Source: Deltaproteobacteria bacterium
GTDB lineage: Bacteria > Desulfobacterota > Desulfarculia > Adiutricales > Adiutricaceae
Reading direction: 5' to 3'
DNA length: 32,138 bases
Assembly: GCA_031278795.1 (NCBI GenBank)
Contig: JAITJT010000278.1
Span: 1 to 32,138, forward strand
The notes beneath the pieces were generated by a model. That model was not told the origin of the DNA. It made no database searches and saw only the letters and a program-made list of their open reading frames with translations. Shown here piece after piece: positions 7,780 through 17,016 of this stretch. Both the position numbers and the translations under genes were made by a program. Numbering within the stretch: position 1 is the stretch's first letter; each line of letters begins with the position of its first letter.

Positions 7780-9372
7780 GTGAGAAAAGCTCTGAAAATT
7801 CACCCTGCCGACAATTTAGCGGCGGCGCTTGTAGACCTCTCTAAAGACGAGGTGGTGCGGCTGGATGGTTTGGAGATAACTCTAAAGACAGACGTTCCGG
7901 CCAAGCATAAGTTCACCCTGGAGGACGTGGAGGCCGGAGGTGTCACTATCATGTATGGGACTCTCGTGGGGAAGGCAACGTGTAGTATCCCCAAGGGGGC
8001 AAGGGTAACCACCGAAAACCTCAAGCACCATGCGGCGGAAATTACGGTAGGCCACTCCGGTGGCTACCTTTGGGAGCCGCCGGATGTGTCATCCTGGAAG
8101 GGGCGATCTTTTAAAGGCTATCTCAGGGAGGATGGCCGGGTGGGGACATCTAACTTCTGGTTGGTCATGCCTTTGGTCTTCTGTGAAAACCGCAACGTCA
8201 TGATGCTAGCTAATGCCCTCTCGGATGCCTTTGGTTTTTCTGATTTCTCTCTTTCTGACTACGCGAGGGAGCTCATGGGTAAGGTTTCCCAAAATGAAGG
8301 AGGTGGCGCTCCAAGCGGCCTGGACGGTGTCAGGCAGATTCAGGTGACAGGTGGCTGCGGAGGCGCTGAATCAGATGCCCAGGCCTTGGGAAGGCTATTG
8401 GCCGCTTACGCAGATCACCCAAACGTCTGCGGGATAACAGTGTTCTCTTTAGGCTGTGAAAAGCTTCAGCCTGAGATGTTCAGGAACTCAATTTTTGAGC
8501 GTAATCCCAATTTTTCCAAGCCGGCTCTTTATTTGAGGCAACAGGACTGGAAAAGCTCAACGGAAATGATGAAGGTAGCTTTGAAGGAAAGCCTCAATTT
8601 GATAAAAAGCCTAGGAGACGCTAAGAGGACGGACGTTCCACTCTCTAAGCTTAAGATTGGCGTCAAATGCGGTGGTTCTGACGGGTTCTCAGGTATTTCC
8701 GCGAATCCTGTAATCGGCGTGGTGTCGGACATGGTCGTGGCCCTGGGGGGAGCCTCGCTTATGGCGGAGTTTCCTGAATTGTGCGGAGCGGAAGGAATGA
8801 TTACGAGGAGAGCGGTCTCTGAGAAAGTAAGTTCCAGGTTTCTGGGGCTGATGAGAGACTATGAGGATGCAGCTAATTTCCACAAGACGAGCATAGCGGA
8901 CAATCCCAGCTGGGGAAACATCCAAGATGGGCTTATAACCGATGCCATAAAGTCGGCCGGTGCCGCCCAGAAAGGCGGCACGGCCCCGGTCTCTGAGGTT
9001 TTGGACTACACCGAGCCAATGCCGGAAACTGGCTTTTCCTTGGCCTGCACCCCGGGAAATGACGTCCTGGCAGTCACGGGCATGGTCGCGGCCGGCTGCA
9101 ACCTGGTTCTTTTTTCTACCGGCCTGGGAACTCCCACTGGAAACCCCATCGTTCCTGTCTTGAAGATAGCCACCAACACGGAGATGGCTGAAAGACTTGA
9201 AGATCTAATTGATTTCGACTGTGGCCCGGTTATAATGGGGGCTCATGTGCACCAAAACGCTGAAGCGCTTATGGAAAAGGTCATATTAGCCGCGAGCGGC
9301 GAGTACATTGTCAAGGCGGAGAGGCTGGGGCAACATGATTTCATGCTCTGGAAACGCTCGGTGGATCTCTGA
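7780..9372 (+). CDS. UxaA/GarD-family dehydratase, probable L-fuconate dehydratase
   Basis: A 530-residue sugar-acid dehydratase of the altronate/galactarate dehydratase family. An N-terminal SAF domain (about 1-90) precedes the catalytic domain, with GYLREDGRVGTSN (113-125), GGCGGAESD (191-199), GCEKLQPE (225-232), KCGGSDGFSGISANP (296-310) and GLGTPTGNP near residue 450. Family members are metal-dependent and remove water from aldonate acids to give 2-keto-3-deoxy acids. Here the likely substrate is L-fuconate, making the substrate of the DapA-type aldolase. C. jejuni NCTC 11168 carries this protein as two pieces (Cj0482/Cj0483); here it is one intact frame. GTG start, with GAGG seven to eight bases upstream. 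True altronate dehydratase is the alternative, but no hexuronate genes are nearby. Confidence 0.85.
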   Translation: MRKALKIHPADNLAAALVDLSKDEVVRLDGLEITLKTDVPAKHKFTLEDVEAGGVTIMYGTLVGKATCSIPKGARVTTENLKHHAAEITVGHSGGYLWEPPDVSSWKGRSFKGYLREDGRVGTSNFWLVMPLVFCENRNVMMLANALSDAFGFSDFSLSDYARELMGKVSQNEGGGAPSGLDGVRQIQVTGGCGGAESDAQALGRLLAAYADHPNVCGITVFSLGCEKLQPEMFRNSIFERNPNFSKPALYLRQQDWKSSTEMMKVALKESLNLIKSLGDAKRTDVPLSKLKIGVKCGGSDGFSGISANPVIGVVSDMVVALGGASLMAEFPELCGAEGMITRRAVSEKVSSRFLGLMRDYEDAANFHKTSIADNPSWGNIQDGLITDAIKSAGAAQKGGTAPVSEVLDYTEPMPETGFSLACTPGNDVLAVTGMVAAGCNLVLFSTGLGTPTGNPIVPVLKIATNTEMAERLEDLIDFDCGPVIMGAHVHQNAEALMEKVILAASGEYIVKAERLGQHDFMLWKRSVDL

Positions 9373-9709
9373 AAATGAGGCTTTGTAAGTTAGATCTTTT
9401 CAAACATGCATTTTTTACAAACAGTTTAGGTATTCACGTAAAAATTATCGCATAAATAGTAATAATCCTAGGCTCTATTAGCGGCAGTAATGTTTTTACG
9501 TCTATGAAGCGCTTTTGGACGCAGAGACATGATTCTAGCGCTGGAGCTATGGCTAAGATCTAGAATGTAAGGTGAGGAAAGGTGTAATCAGTGTAATCTG
9601 AAGCCGTAGTAAAGAGAGGTTTGGCGCGATGAGGTGTTCAAGATATATTTTATGCCTATCTTTTTCCAGTTGCAAAGAGGAAGACTAAGGAGGGGTTAAA
9701 ATTCGCTGC
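9373..9709. other. Gap between convergent genes
   Basis: The dehydratase gene (plus) and the SWIM-protein gene (minus) converge on this stretch. I see no open frame with a ribosome site and no GC-rich hairpin with a T-tract, so the terminators of both operons are not evident. Two copies of the palindromic hexamer AGCGCT (near 9507 and 9536) are the only symmetry noticed. Confidence 0.5.
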
Positions 9710-10855
9710 TTAGGACAAGTTAGCCCACCAGTTCTTCATCTTAGCTACGGTTTTCGGTTGGGCGTTAAGCTTACCCTTCAAGGTTTCCCAGCGCCTGACG
9801 CAGGCCTGGCTGATGCCGATACCATTGGCGATCTCGTCGGTGGTCATGCAGCAGTATTTCCTGAGCTTGATGAAATCCTCTGCCGTTATCTCGTCAAAGT
9901 CCGGCTTAAGCCCTGAGCCTTTGACTGATAAGGTCATGCTCTGCTTATCCGCGCTTATGCTGTTTATGACCTTTTGCAACTCCTCATCCTGGATGCGGCC
10001 ATCCTCGCTCTTGTTTTCCTTCTTTTCGGCGTTGGCATCTTCGAGTTTTTTGCCTTTTGGGCTTTTGGTAGGTGGCGAGGCCTTCTGGCTCTTAGCGGTT
10101 TTCACGGCCTTTGCGGTCTTGGAAGAGGTGGGCTTATTCTCGGGCTTGTCCGTCTCGATTACGACACCGAAGATGCTGGAGAGGTCTCCTTCCAGGGCGT
10201 GTTCCTTTTTGGTTTGGGTTTCCTCGGTGAAGCGCTTGGCAGTTGCTTCGAAGAGCTCCAGCGGGTTAACGCGCCTTAAGAGAAACAAAAGCTCCGGGGA
10301 CTTATCCAGGCGGTTGCCGATGCCGTAGAACACGGCGGAGATGTGCTTGCATAATTTGGCCCAGTCCGGGCAGGAGCACTTGAACGAGATTTCCGATTCC
10401 AGGGGGAACATCCCGTGCGTGGGGTCGCAGACCACCTTCATGACCTCGTGGGAGAACCTACCCATGAGGAGATCCACCATTGTGGCTATCTGGCCCTGGC
10501 ACTTCAACTTGATATCCTCCCATTTGGAGATGGGCAGGGGTTTAACATCCATCTCTATTTTGTAGTAATCGCCTCCCGCGACGGTTGCTACTACCCTTCC
10601 TGGCTCTATGTTCAAGTCGACGATTGAGCCGTTGCGGGCGTAGGTGCGGCCCCTGGGGATGCGGTTCGCATAGTCGGCCATACTTTCGAAATGGGAACAC
10701 CACTGCTCTCCCCAGAAGGTTTTGGCGATAGACCTTCCCACGATTGTCACGGGCTGGGCATCGGGATGGCTTTTATGATATTTGTCTTTACTGACCTTGG
10801 TCCGTGCCGGAAAGTAGTTTGAATACCTGTTAAATCTGGAATATCTGAAAGACAT
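9710..10855 (-). CDS. SWIM zinc-finger protein with C-terminal helix-turn-helix
   Basis: A 381-residue protein. The SWIM motif CxC-x6-CxH is complete at C160, C162, C169 and H171 (FKCSCPDWAKLCKHI) and is expected to bind one zinc. A charged, lysine/glutamate/serine-rich linker (about 225-315) leads to a C-terminal helix-turn-helix (about 325-381, with DEIANGIGISQACVRRWE). SWIM proteins of this kind are habitually encoded beside SNF2 helicases, as here: the helicase gene is 157 bases upstream on the same strand. DNA or protein binding in partnership with the helicase is inferred; no enzymatic domain is visible. GAGGAG precedes the ATG by 11 bases, and a TATAAT-like hexamer (10927-10932, minus) in the gap may give a separate promoter. 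Confidence 0.8.
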   Translation of the reverse strand: MSFRYSRFNRYSNYFPARTKVSKDKYHKSHPDAQPVTIVGRSIAKTFWGEQWCSHFESMADYANRIPRGRTYARNGSIVDLNIEPGRVVATVAGGDYYKIEMDVKPLPISKWEDIKLKCQGQIATMVDLLMGRFSHEVMKVVCDPTHGMFPLESEISFKCSCPDWAKLCKHISAVFYGIGNRLDKSPELLFLLRRVNPLELFEATAKRFTEETQTKKEHALEGDLSSIFGVVIETDKPENKPTSSKTAKAVKTAKSQKASPPTKSPKGKKLEDANAEKKENKSEDGRIQDEELQKVINSISADKQSMTLSVKGSGLKPDFDEITAEDFIKLRKYCCMTTDEIANGIGISQACVRRWETLKGKLNAQPKTVAKMKNWWANLS

Positions 10856-11012
10856 TTTAATTTTTTCTCCTCACGAGTTTTAAGTTTAAAAAGTGTTCAG
10901 TTTTCTGTGGCGCATTGGCGCTGTTTATTATAGATAGCTTTTACAAATTGTTTGATGTATAAAGTGTTAATAGTTTCACAGATTGTTTAGCTAGTACTTG
11001 TACACGACAATT

Positions 11013-13745
11013 TTACATTAGTGCTCTGTCAATATCAAGGCTCACCAACTCTAGGAGAGTCTGGTTGTCCATTTTGCATAGGTCTATTTCTGTGTCCTTG
11101 TCCTGGCTGAGGATGTCAGAGGCGAGCTCCCTCTTGTCGCGGAGCATGATATCCAAGCGTTCCTCAATGGTTCCCATGGTCACGCTCTTGTGAACCAGGA
11201 CATTCTTTTTCTGGCCTATGCGGTAGGCCCGGTCGGTGGCCTGATCCTCCACGGCCGGGTTCCACCAGCGGTCGAAGTGGATGACCTGGCCGGCAGCGGT
11301 CAGGTTTAGGCCCGTGCCTCCGGCCCTTAAGGACAGTATGAAGAAAGGCGGGCCGTCTTCTCTCTGGAAGGCCGCGACCAGTTTTTTACGCTCGGAAACC
11401 GGTGTGCCTCCGTGGAGCACAAGTCCCTGGGCTCCAAAGACGCTTGAGAGGTGCCGGAAGAGGGGGTCGATGATTTCCCTGAACTGGGTGAAGACGAGAG
11501 TTCTCTCCTGACGCTCGGCCATCTCTTGGCAGAGCTCCTTCAACCTTATAAATTTTCCACTTTTTTGGTAGTCCCAGTCATAATCCCCATTGAACTGGGC
11601 CGGATGGTTGATGAGCTGTTTTAGGCCCATAAGAATCTTGAAAATCAGGTTTCGGCGCTTTCCGTTGCTGGGAGAGTCCTCCATGTCATCGAGCCCTTCC
11701 TCTAACTTATGTACCTCGGATGCGTATAGTTTGGCCTGAACCGCAGTCAGGTTGCAGTAGAAGGTCGTCTCAGTCTTGTCGGGAAGCTCGCTAATGATGC
11801 GGCGGTCGGTCTTGAGACGCCTCAGCAGGTAAGGTGAGACCAGGCGCCTCAGGGGGGCGTAGTGATCACCTTCTTCACTTTCCAGGCGGGAGACGACGGA
11901 CTGGAATTTTTTGAGGGAGCCCAGGAGCCCCGGGTTCAAAAAGTCGAATATTGACCACATGTCAGTCAAGCGGTTCTCTATGGGAGTTCCTGTAAGAGCA
12001 ATCCTTGTGGCGGACTGGATTTTTTTAACCGCCCGGCTCTGGGCCGTGTTGGGGTTTTTAATGGCCTGCGCTTCGTCCAGGATGATGAGTGGCCACTGGG
12101 TCTTTTCAAAAAAGGCGAGATTTTTGGAGACCATCCCGTAGCTGGCCACCACCAAGTCGCAGTCCTTAAGAAGGCTCTGGGGATTTTTCTGCCACTTGGC
12201 CATTTTCTCCTTGGATGATTCCGAGGGGTGGAAAATTTTAAGATTCAAAGACGGGGTGAACTTCTCGGCTTCGGCTTTCCAGTTGGCCATGAGGCTGGCC
12301 GGGCATATGAGAAGGGCGGAGTCTTGGGAAGGATTTTTCTTCTTTTCCAAGAGCAGAAGGGCCAAAACCTGAATGGTTTTACCTAGCCCCATGTCATCGG
12401 CTAAGCAGGCTCCAAGCCCCAAGTCCCTAAGGAGCTTAAGCCAGGCCAAGCCCTTTTTCTGGTAGGGCCTGAGGTCAGCCTTAAGATTGGCTGGTGGGGC
12501 AGCCGCCTCTGGATCCTTAAGCTGTTTAAGTATTTCGGCCAAACTATCGCCTGGAAGGGCCACCATCCAAGGGCTGGGTTCTGGTAGATTCTCTTTTTCT
12601 GCTTCCGGTCCAGGAATACCGGATAACATACGCATGGCTTGTATAAAGGTCAAGCCTGAAGCCTGACTTGCTTCCTTGGCCCTGAGCCAGTTGTCCAGGG
12701 CTTCGGTCAGTTTTTCCTTGTCAACCTCCAGCCACCTGCCCTTGAAAAAAATTAGACCGCCTTCGGCTCCTTTGTTCAAAATGCGTAGGATTTCCTGGAC
12801 TTCCTCGTCTGTGAGATTGTTGCCATCGATGGAGAGGCCCACGTTCCAGTCGAGGATAGTTTTTAAACCCATATAGGATGTTTTTCTCTCTCCCACGGTC
12901 ACGGACACCTTGACCCGGGGCATTTTCCTCCACCAGTCTGGGATTAGGACCATGAGACCGCTTTCCGCCAGAACAGGCTGGTCAAGTAAAAACTGGTGAG
13001 CTTCAGCGATGGTTAAGGTCGTGGGCTCGAAATTAGGGTTATTCTCGTATAGATCCGCGACCCACTTGAGCTTCTCAGCGGCGGCACTCACCGGAGTTAA
13101 AAGGTTCACGAGGGCCGATCTGTTGTTCTCCTCATAGTACTTTTGCACGGCTTTCTTGAGTAGTATGTGACTATCGCGCCCTCCTACCGTGAGGGAGGTG
13201 ACATACGTGGCTAAGAAGGCAAAGGGGCGTAAGGGATCGGCTTTATTCTCGGCTAGGTGGAAGACGACTCTTCCCACTCTCCGCCACTTAGGGGCGCGCT
13301 CCGCGAGAAAGTCGCTCACGGTGCCTTTGACCTGCGACTCGGTCCAGCTCACCAGGTGTCTCCAGATAGTCTCCAGGCTCTGGGGGGAGAGGTACTCCCC
13401 TCCAGACATGGGAGGAGCCCCCAGTGAGAGCTCTTCCAGTTGGGACAAAGGGGGTGGAGCCATGTCTGAGGGCTTTAAGTCCACTGGTAGCCTGCAGAGG
13501 GCTGCCACAAAAAGCTCAGAAAAGGTACGAAAGAAGCGAACCACCGGGAGCTCGGACTGAACCCTTTGAGCGCCTAGGTTGAACAAGAGCTCCCTCCAGT
13601 CTCCTTCGAGTCCGGTGAAGACCAGCGCTCCCGTTGGAGTCAACTGTATATTGTCTATTTTATCAGAAATTCTCATTTTGGGTTTTGGGTACTTTTTTCT
13701 CGTTTGAATGTTGTATTCTCTAAATTTTTCCATATTATAGAGCAT
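11013..13745 (-). CDS. SNF2-family DEAD/DEAH-box ATPase (helicase-like)
   Basis: A 910-residue Swi2/Snf2 ATPase. The N-terminal half (1-420) is a bacterial SNF2-associated region without recognisable motifs. The helicase core follows: DMGLGKT Walker A (451-457), DEAQ box (557-560), TGTPIEN (585-591), SLRAGGTGLNL (805-815) and the arginine finger region DQATDRAYRIGQ (834-845). Such proteins translocate on double-stranded DNA and remodel DNA-protein complexes; RapA-like or repair-linked roles are possible, and the exact role is unknown. The core is complete, so the protein should be active. It probably acts with the downstream SWIM protein. The start is uncertain: ATGs at 13745 and 13733 both lack a clear ribosome site. 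Confidence 0.88.
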   Translation of the reverse strand: MLYNMEKFREYNIQTRKKYPKPKMRISDKIDNIQLTPTGALVFTGLEGDWRELLFNLGAQRVQSELPVVRFFRTFSELFVAALCRLPVDLKPSDMAPPPLSQLEELSLGAPPMSGGEYLSPQSLETIWRHLVSWTESQVKGTVSDFLAERAPKWRRVGRVVFHLAENKADPLRPFAFLATYVTSLTVGGRDSHILLKKAVQKYYEENNRSALVNLLTPVSAAAEKLKWVADLYENNPNFEPTTLTIAEAHQFLLDQPVLAESGLMVLIPDWWRKMPRVKVSVTVGERKTSYMGLKTILDWNVGLSIDGNNLTDEEVQEILRILNKGAEGGLIFFKGRWLEVDKEKLTEALDNWLRAKEASQASGLTFIQAMRMLSGIPGPEAEKENLPEPSPWMVALPGDSLAEILKQLKDPEAAAPPANLKADLRPYQKKGLAWLKLLRDLGLGACLADDMGLGKTIQVLALLLLEKKKNPSQDSALLICPASLMANWKAEAEKFTPSLNLKIFHPSESSKEKMAKWQKNPQSLLKDCDLVVASYGMVSKNLAFFEKTQWPLIILDEAQAIKNPNTAQSRAVKKIQSATRIALTGTPIENRLTDMWSIFDFLNPGLLGSLKKFQSVVSRLESEEGDHYAPLRRLVSPYLLRRLKTDRRIISELPDKTETTFYCNLTAVQAKLYASEVHKLEEGLDDMEDSPSNGKRRNLIFKILMGLKQLINHPAQFNGDYDWDYQKSGKFIRLKELCQEMAERQERTLVFTQFREIIDPLFRHLSSVFGAQGLVLHGGTPVSERKKLVAAFQREDGPPFFILSLRAGGTGLNLTAAGQVIHFDRWWNPAVEDQATDRAYRIGQKKNVLVHKSVTMGTIEERLDIMLRDKRELASDILSQDKDTEIDLCKMDNQTLLELVSLDIDRALM

Positions 13746-14616
13746 TTTTTCAAAAAGTCTATAAATTTTTGAGGGAATTTATGTTAAAAGGTGTTTTTTT
13801 GTAGTTACAAGGAGCATTTCTTTGCTGTATAATGCTCTTGAACCAGGTGATTGGTTTTCTTCTGTTTTTTCATTTATCACGATTTTCCATTTGTCTGTGT
13901 TAAACTTCCGGGATTCTTTCTACGGAGATGTATGCCCGGCTTAAAGTGGAGTATGATAGGTGTTTTTGCTGATTTTTATTTTATGGGACTAAAAGTGGGT
14001 AGTGCATTGTTTTTCAGATGATAATAGATACTTGATTTTAGGACCTTGTGTTCTAGCACAGGTGATATTAGACTTGATAGGATGTAATAGGATGTAATAG
14101 TTTTCTTAAAAGATAATTTTGTAAGAATAAAAATCTAAGTTTTTTTATGTCAATTAAAGTGATGGAAAAGATGGAATGAATTTAATTTCATTTGCTCGCA
14201 TGATTAAAATTAATCTTAATTGTGGATTGGCTGCTATTTTTACTCTTAATTATGATTCCGACAGGAAATAGTTGATACTTCGACAACTAATATTGCCAAG
14301 ATTTAAAAAACAAAGAGAGATATATCTATAATTGTCCCTGTGATGAAAAAAATTGTTGTGTTGAATTGGGAGTGAATATTTGTTATAAAGCTGAACCAAT
14401 TTAAATGCAGGGAACGTGGTATCAAGATTGTCATGAATTATGGAGGGTGTCGGGTTACTTGCTAAGATGTTGTAGTAGGAATTGTGAATTAAGGAAAGCT
14501 GTGATTGAAACAAAATCGTATTGAATTGTGTGACTTTTATAGGATGCTAGATATTATTGTAGCATTATTTGCTTTCCCGTTACAAAATCAAAACCTCATG
14601 CAAAAAGGTCAGTAAG
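13746..14616. other. AT-rich gap with a short tandem repeat
   Basis: About 870 bases lie between the divergent SNF2 gene and the first membrane-protein paralogue. GATGTAATAG occurs twice in tandem at 14081-14100, preceded by a partial copy. No convincing open frame is present. The last 60 bases resemble the leader of the second paralogue (16957-17016), ending in a shared AAAGG ribosome site. Confidence 0.5.
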
Positions 14617-16470
14617 ATGAATGATACTAAATTAGAAAATAGTTTAAAAATAGTTTTATTTATGTTTTTCTTTATTGGATTTCTTTTTTTTATTTATTTC
14701 ATTTCTATGCTAAGATATGGATTTGAATTTACTGATGAGGGTTTTCATTTGACGACAATGCAGTATCCTGATGAGGATCCATCATTGTTCATTCTAACGG
14801 GATTTCTTTATCATCCTCTATATATTTTGTTGAATGGAAACGTATTTTTGTTGCGAGCTATTAATTTTATTTTATTTATATGTATTAACACAAATCTTTG
14901 TAGATTATTTATTTTAAAAGTTACCCCAAAAAATGCTCCGCCATTCAACAAAATTCAACTGTGGTTTTGTTCTTTCCTACTGTCTTGTGGCTCGCTTTGT
15001 TACCTTATTGCTTATCTACCCTCTCCAAACTATAATATTTTGAATTTTATGTCCATAAGCATCGTTGGAACAGGCGTGTTATTAATTTGTGATGGTAATA
15101 ATGTAATAAATGCTAAATATTATGTTTGGGGTTGGATTATATGTGCCATTGGTGTTTATCTGTCATTTATGGCCAGGCCGTATACCTGTGTGGCCTTGAT
15201 ATTTTTGGTCATTATTTGGTCAATAGCAAGTTCTAATTTTTCAATTAAAGGACTTTTAACTGCAGCTACTATCTCATTTGTACTTTTACTTTTAACTTCG
15301 TTTTGGATTGATGGCTCCCCTGTGGCATTTGTTCATAGATTTTTAGAAGGATTAAAACGCGATCAATTGGCTCAAATCCATGATGTTTTCATACCTATAA
15401 GATTTAACTTGTCTGTAGTACTAAAATTGATTACTGCTGGCCTTATCGCTACTTTCATATTTCTTGGGTTATATACCTTCATAGTATGTACTATTTGGGA
15501 ACGATTTTCTAAGAGGATTTCCTTATATCTTATTCTAACTGCAATGCCTGGATTTTTACTCTATATAATTTATTATAAGTCTTTTTGGTGGTTTAATTTT
15601 TTTGAAGGATTTCTTATTTTAAGTCCTGTGTTAGGTATTATTATTAGTCTATTTTTCAATAAAAATGTAAAAATAGGTGAAGGCAAAAAATATTTATCTC
15701 TTTTTTGTTTATTTTTGTTGTCAAATGTAGCATATGGCCTTGGCAGTACTAATTCAATTTTGATCACGATGTCTTTGGCTTCTTTTTTTCTGCTTTTAGC
15801 TTTATTGGCGCTTCTTTCATATTTTAGTTCTGGCAAATCATTTAATATTCAACTAATTACAATTTCCGTAACCACTTTAATAATCTCTATGGCAATAGTA
15901 CACACTTCTCTAGCTCATCCATATATGCAGCCTTGGGGAATTTGGGATAATAATGTTAAGGTTAGTATTCAGGAAGGCAAAGGAAAGCTAATTTTATCTT
16001 CGTTAGTGTCTGAATATATAAAAGATCTTCGTAAAATTGCTAAAGATCATGGATTTAAACCAGGGACACCAGTTATCGACCTTTCAGGGCTGGCACCAGG
16101 TTCTATATATGTATTAGGTGGATATACTCCTAAAAATGCATGGATCACGAGTAGTGCTATAGGTCTGGCAGATAAAACAGAATATTATAGGTATTTAATT
16201 TCAACAATTCCTTGCGAAGAAATTGTCAATACATGGTTGTTGTATGATGATTTAGTATATGGTATATCTATAAATCCTAGAATTCTTTTGGAATCGGGAC
16301 TTGATATTGAAACTGATTATAACGTTGTAGGAAGCACTTCTTTTCCCAAATGGATTCGAACTGGAGGTTACGTCGTTTCACATCATTACCTTATTAAACC
16401 TGCAAAAAATCCTGATGAAACTTTGGCTGCCTGTTACAAAGCTAGAGGTAATAAAGCACCATTAGAATAA
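14617..16470 (+). CDS. GT-C-like membrane protein, paralogue A
   Basis: A 617-residue polytopic membrane protein with about ten to twelve hydrophobic helices and a C-terminal soluble region (about 450-617). The first predicted periplasmic loop carries FTDEGF (D40, E41), reminiscent of the acidic pair in GT-C glycosyltransferases such as ArnT and PMT. Other conserved stretches are YLPSPNYNILNFMS, LSFMARP, WWFNFFEGFLILSPVLGI and, in the tail, DLSGLAPGSIYVLGGYTP. It is closely related to the gene at 17017 and more distantly to that at 29349. Transfer of a lipid-linked sugar to an envelope glycan is a reasonable inference; the donor and acceptor are unknown. ATG 14617 is chosen over a TTG at 14569 because AAAGG lies about eight bases before it and the paralogue begins at the same residue. 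Confidence 0.8.
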   Translation: MNDTKLENSLKIVLFMFFFIGFLFFIYFISMLRYGFEFTDEGFHLTTMQYPDEDPSLFILTGFLYHPLYILLNGNVFLLRAINFILFICINTNLCRLFILKVTPKNAPPFNKIQLWFCSFLLSCGSLCYLIAYLPSPNYNILNFMSISIVGTGVLLICDGNNVINAKYYVWGWIICAIGVYLSFMARPYTCVALIFLVIIWSIASSNFSIKGLLTAATISFVLLLLTSFWIDGSPVAFVHRFLEGLKRDQLAQIHDVFIPIRFNLSVVLKLITAGLIATFIFLGLYTFIVCTIWERFSKRISLYLILTAMPGFLLYIIYYKSFWWFNFFEGFLILSPVLGIIISLFFNKNVKIGEGKKYLSLFCLFLLSNVAYGLGSTNSILITMSLASFFLLLALLALLSYFSSGKSFNIQLITISVTTLIISMAIVHTSLAHPYMQPWGIWDNNVKVSIQEGKGKLILSSLVSEYIKDLRKIAKDHGFKPGTPVIDLSGLAPGSIYVLGGYTPKNAWITSSAIGLADKTEYYRYLISTIPCEEIVNTWLLYDDLVYGISINPRILLESGLDIETDYNVVGSTSFPKWIRTGGYVVSHHYLIKPAKNPDETLAACYKARGNKAPLE

Positions 16471-17016
16471 AGATGTAAATCCAAGAACACTGTGGGAAGC
16501 GGAATTTTCAGGAAAATATTTTTGGATTATTTTGCTCCCTTAATATCAGATGAAAGCTCAAGCCTAACCTGTTTCAATTTCAAAATTTTTTACATTACAT
16601 AGTATTTTGTCCAAAAGGCTACAAATATGTATAACCCTCTGGGTAAAGCTTTTTTTAGTGTAAATGAGCATTTTTTGTTTTATTATTTTTTTCAACCGGA
16701 AGCTTGGTTTTCTTATGCTAATTATCTGATAATATTTTTTTGTTTTGATCGATGCTATAGGTATAAAGAAAAAAACAATAGACAAGGAGGTTATTTTTCA
16801 ACATTTGTCCAAAGATGTGCTTAGTAGTAAATTATGCAGAAAGGATGATAGCTATACCTTACATAATTAGAGTATGGTTTATAAAGTTTGGAAAGCATTG
16901 ACTTACACAAAATTTGGTAGAAATACCTGTTTTTACATAACACAAAAATGATAGTATGGCTGCACTGCTTACTTTCCCATTAAAAAACTCAACTACTCCT
17001 GGAAAAGGCCTGTAAA
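16471..17016. other. Gap between tandem paralogues
   Basis: These 546 AT-rich bases contain no supported gene. The final 60 bases align without gaps to the leader of paralogue A (shared CTTTCCC and AAAGG elements at matching distances from the ATG), so the duplication unit extended upstream of the coding region. No terminator is evident after paralogue A. Confidence 0.5.

Noticed and set aside
9953..10328. Plus-strand open frames across the SWIM protein gene
   Set aside because: They are antisense shadows of the lysine/glutamate-rich linker and have no ribosome site or homology.
14081..14100. GATGTAATAG tandem repeat as the start of a CRISPR or iteron array
   Set aside because: Only two full copies, directly abutting with no spacers and no replication or cas genes nearby.
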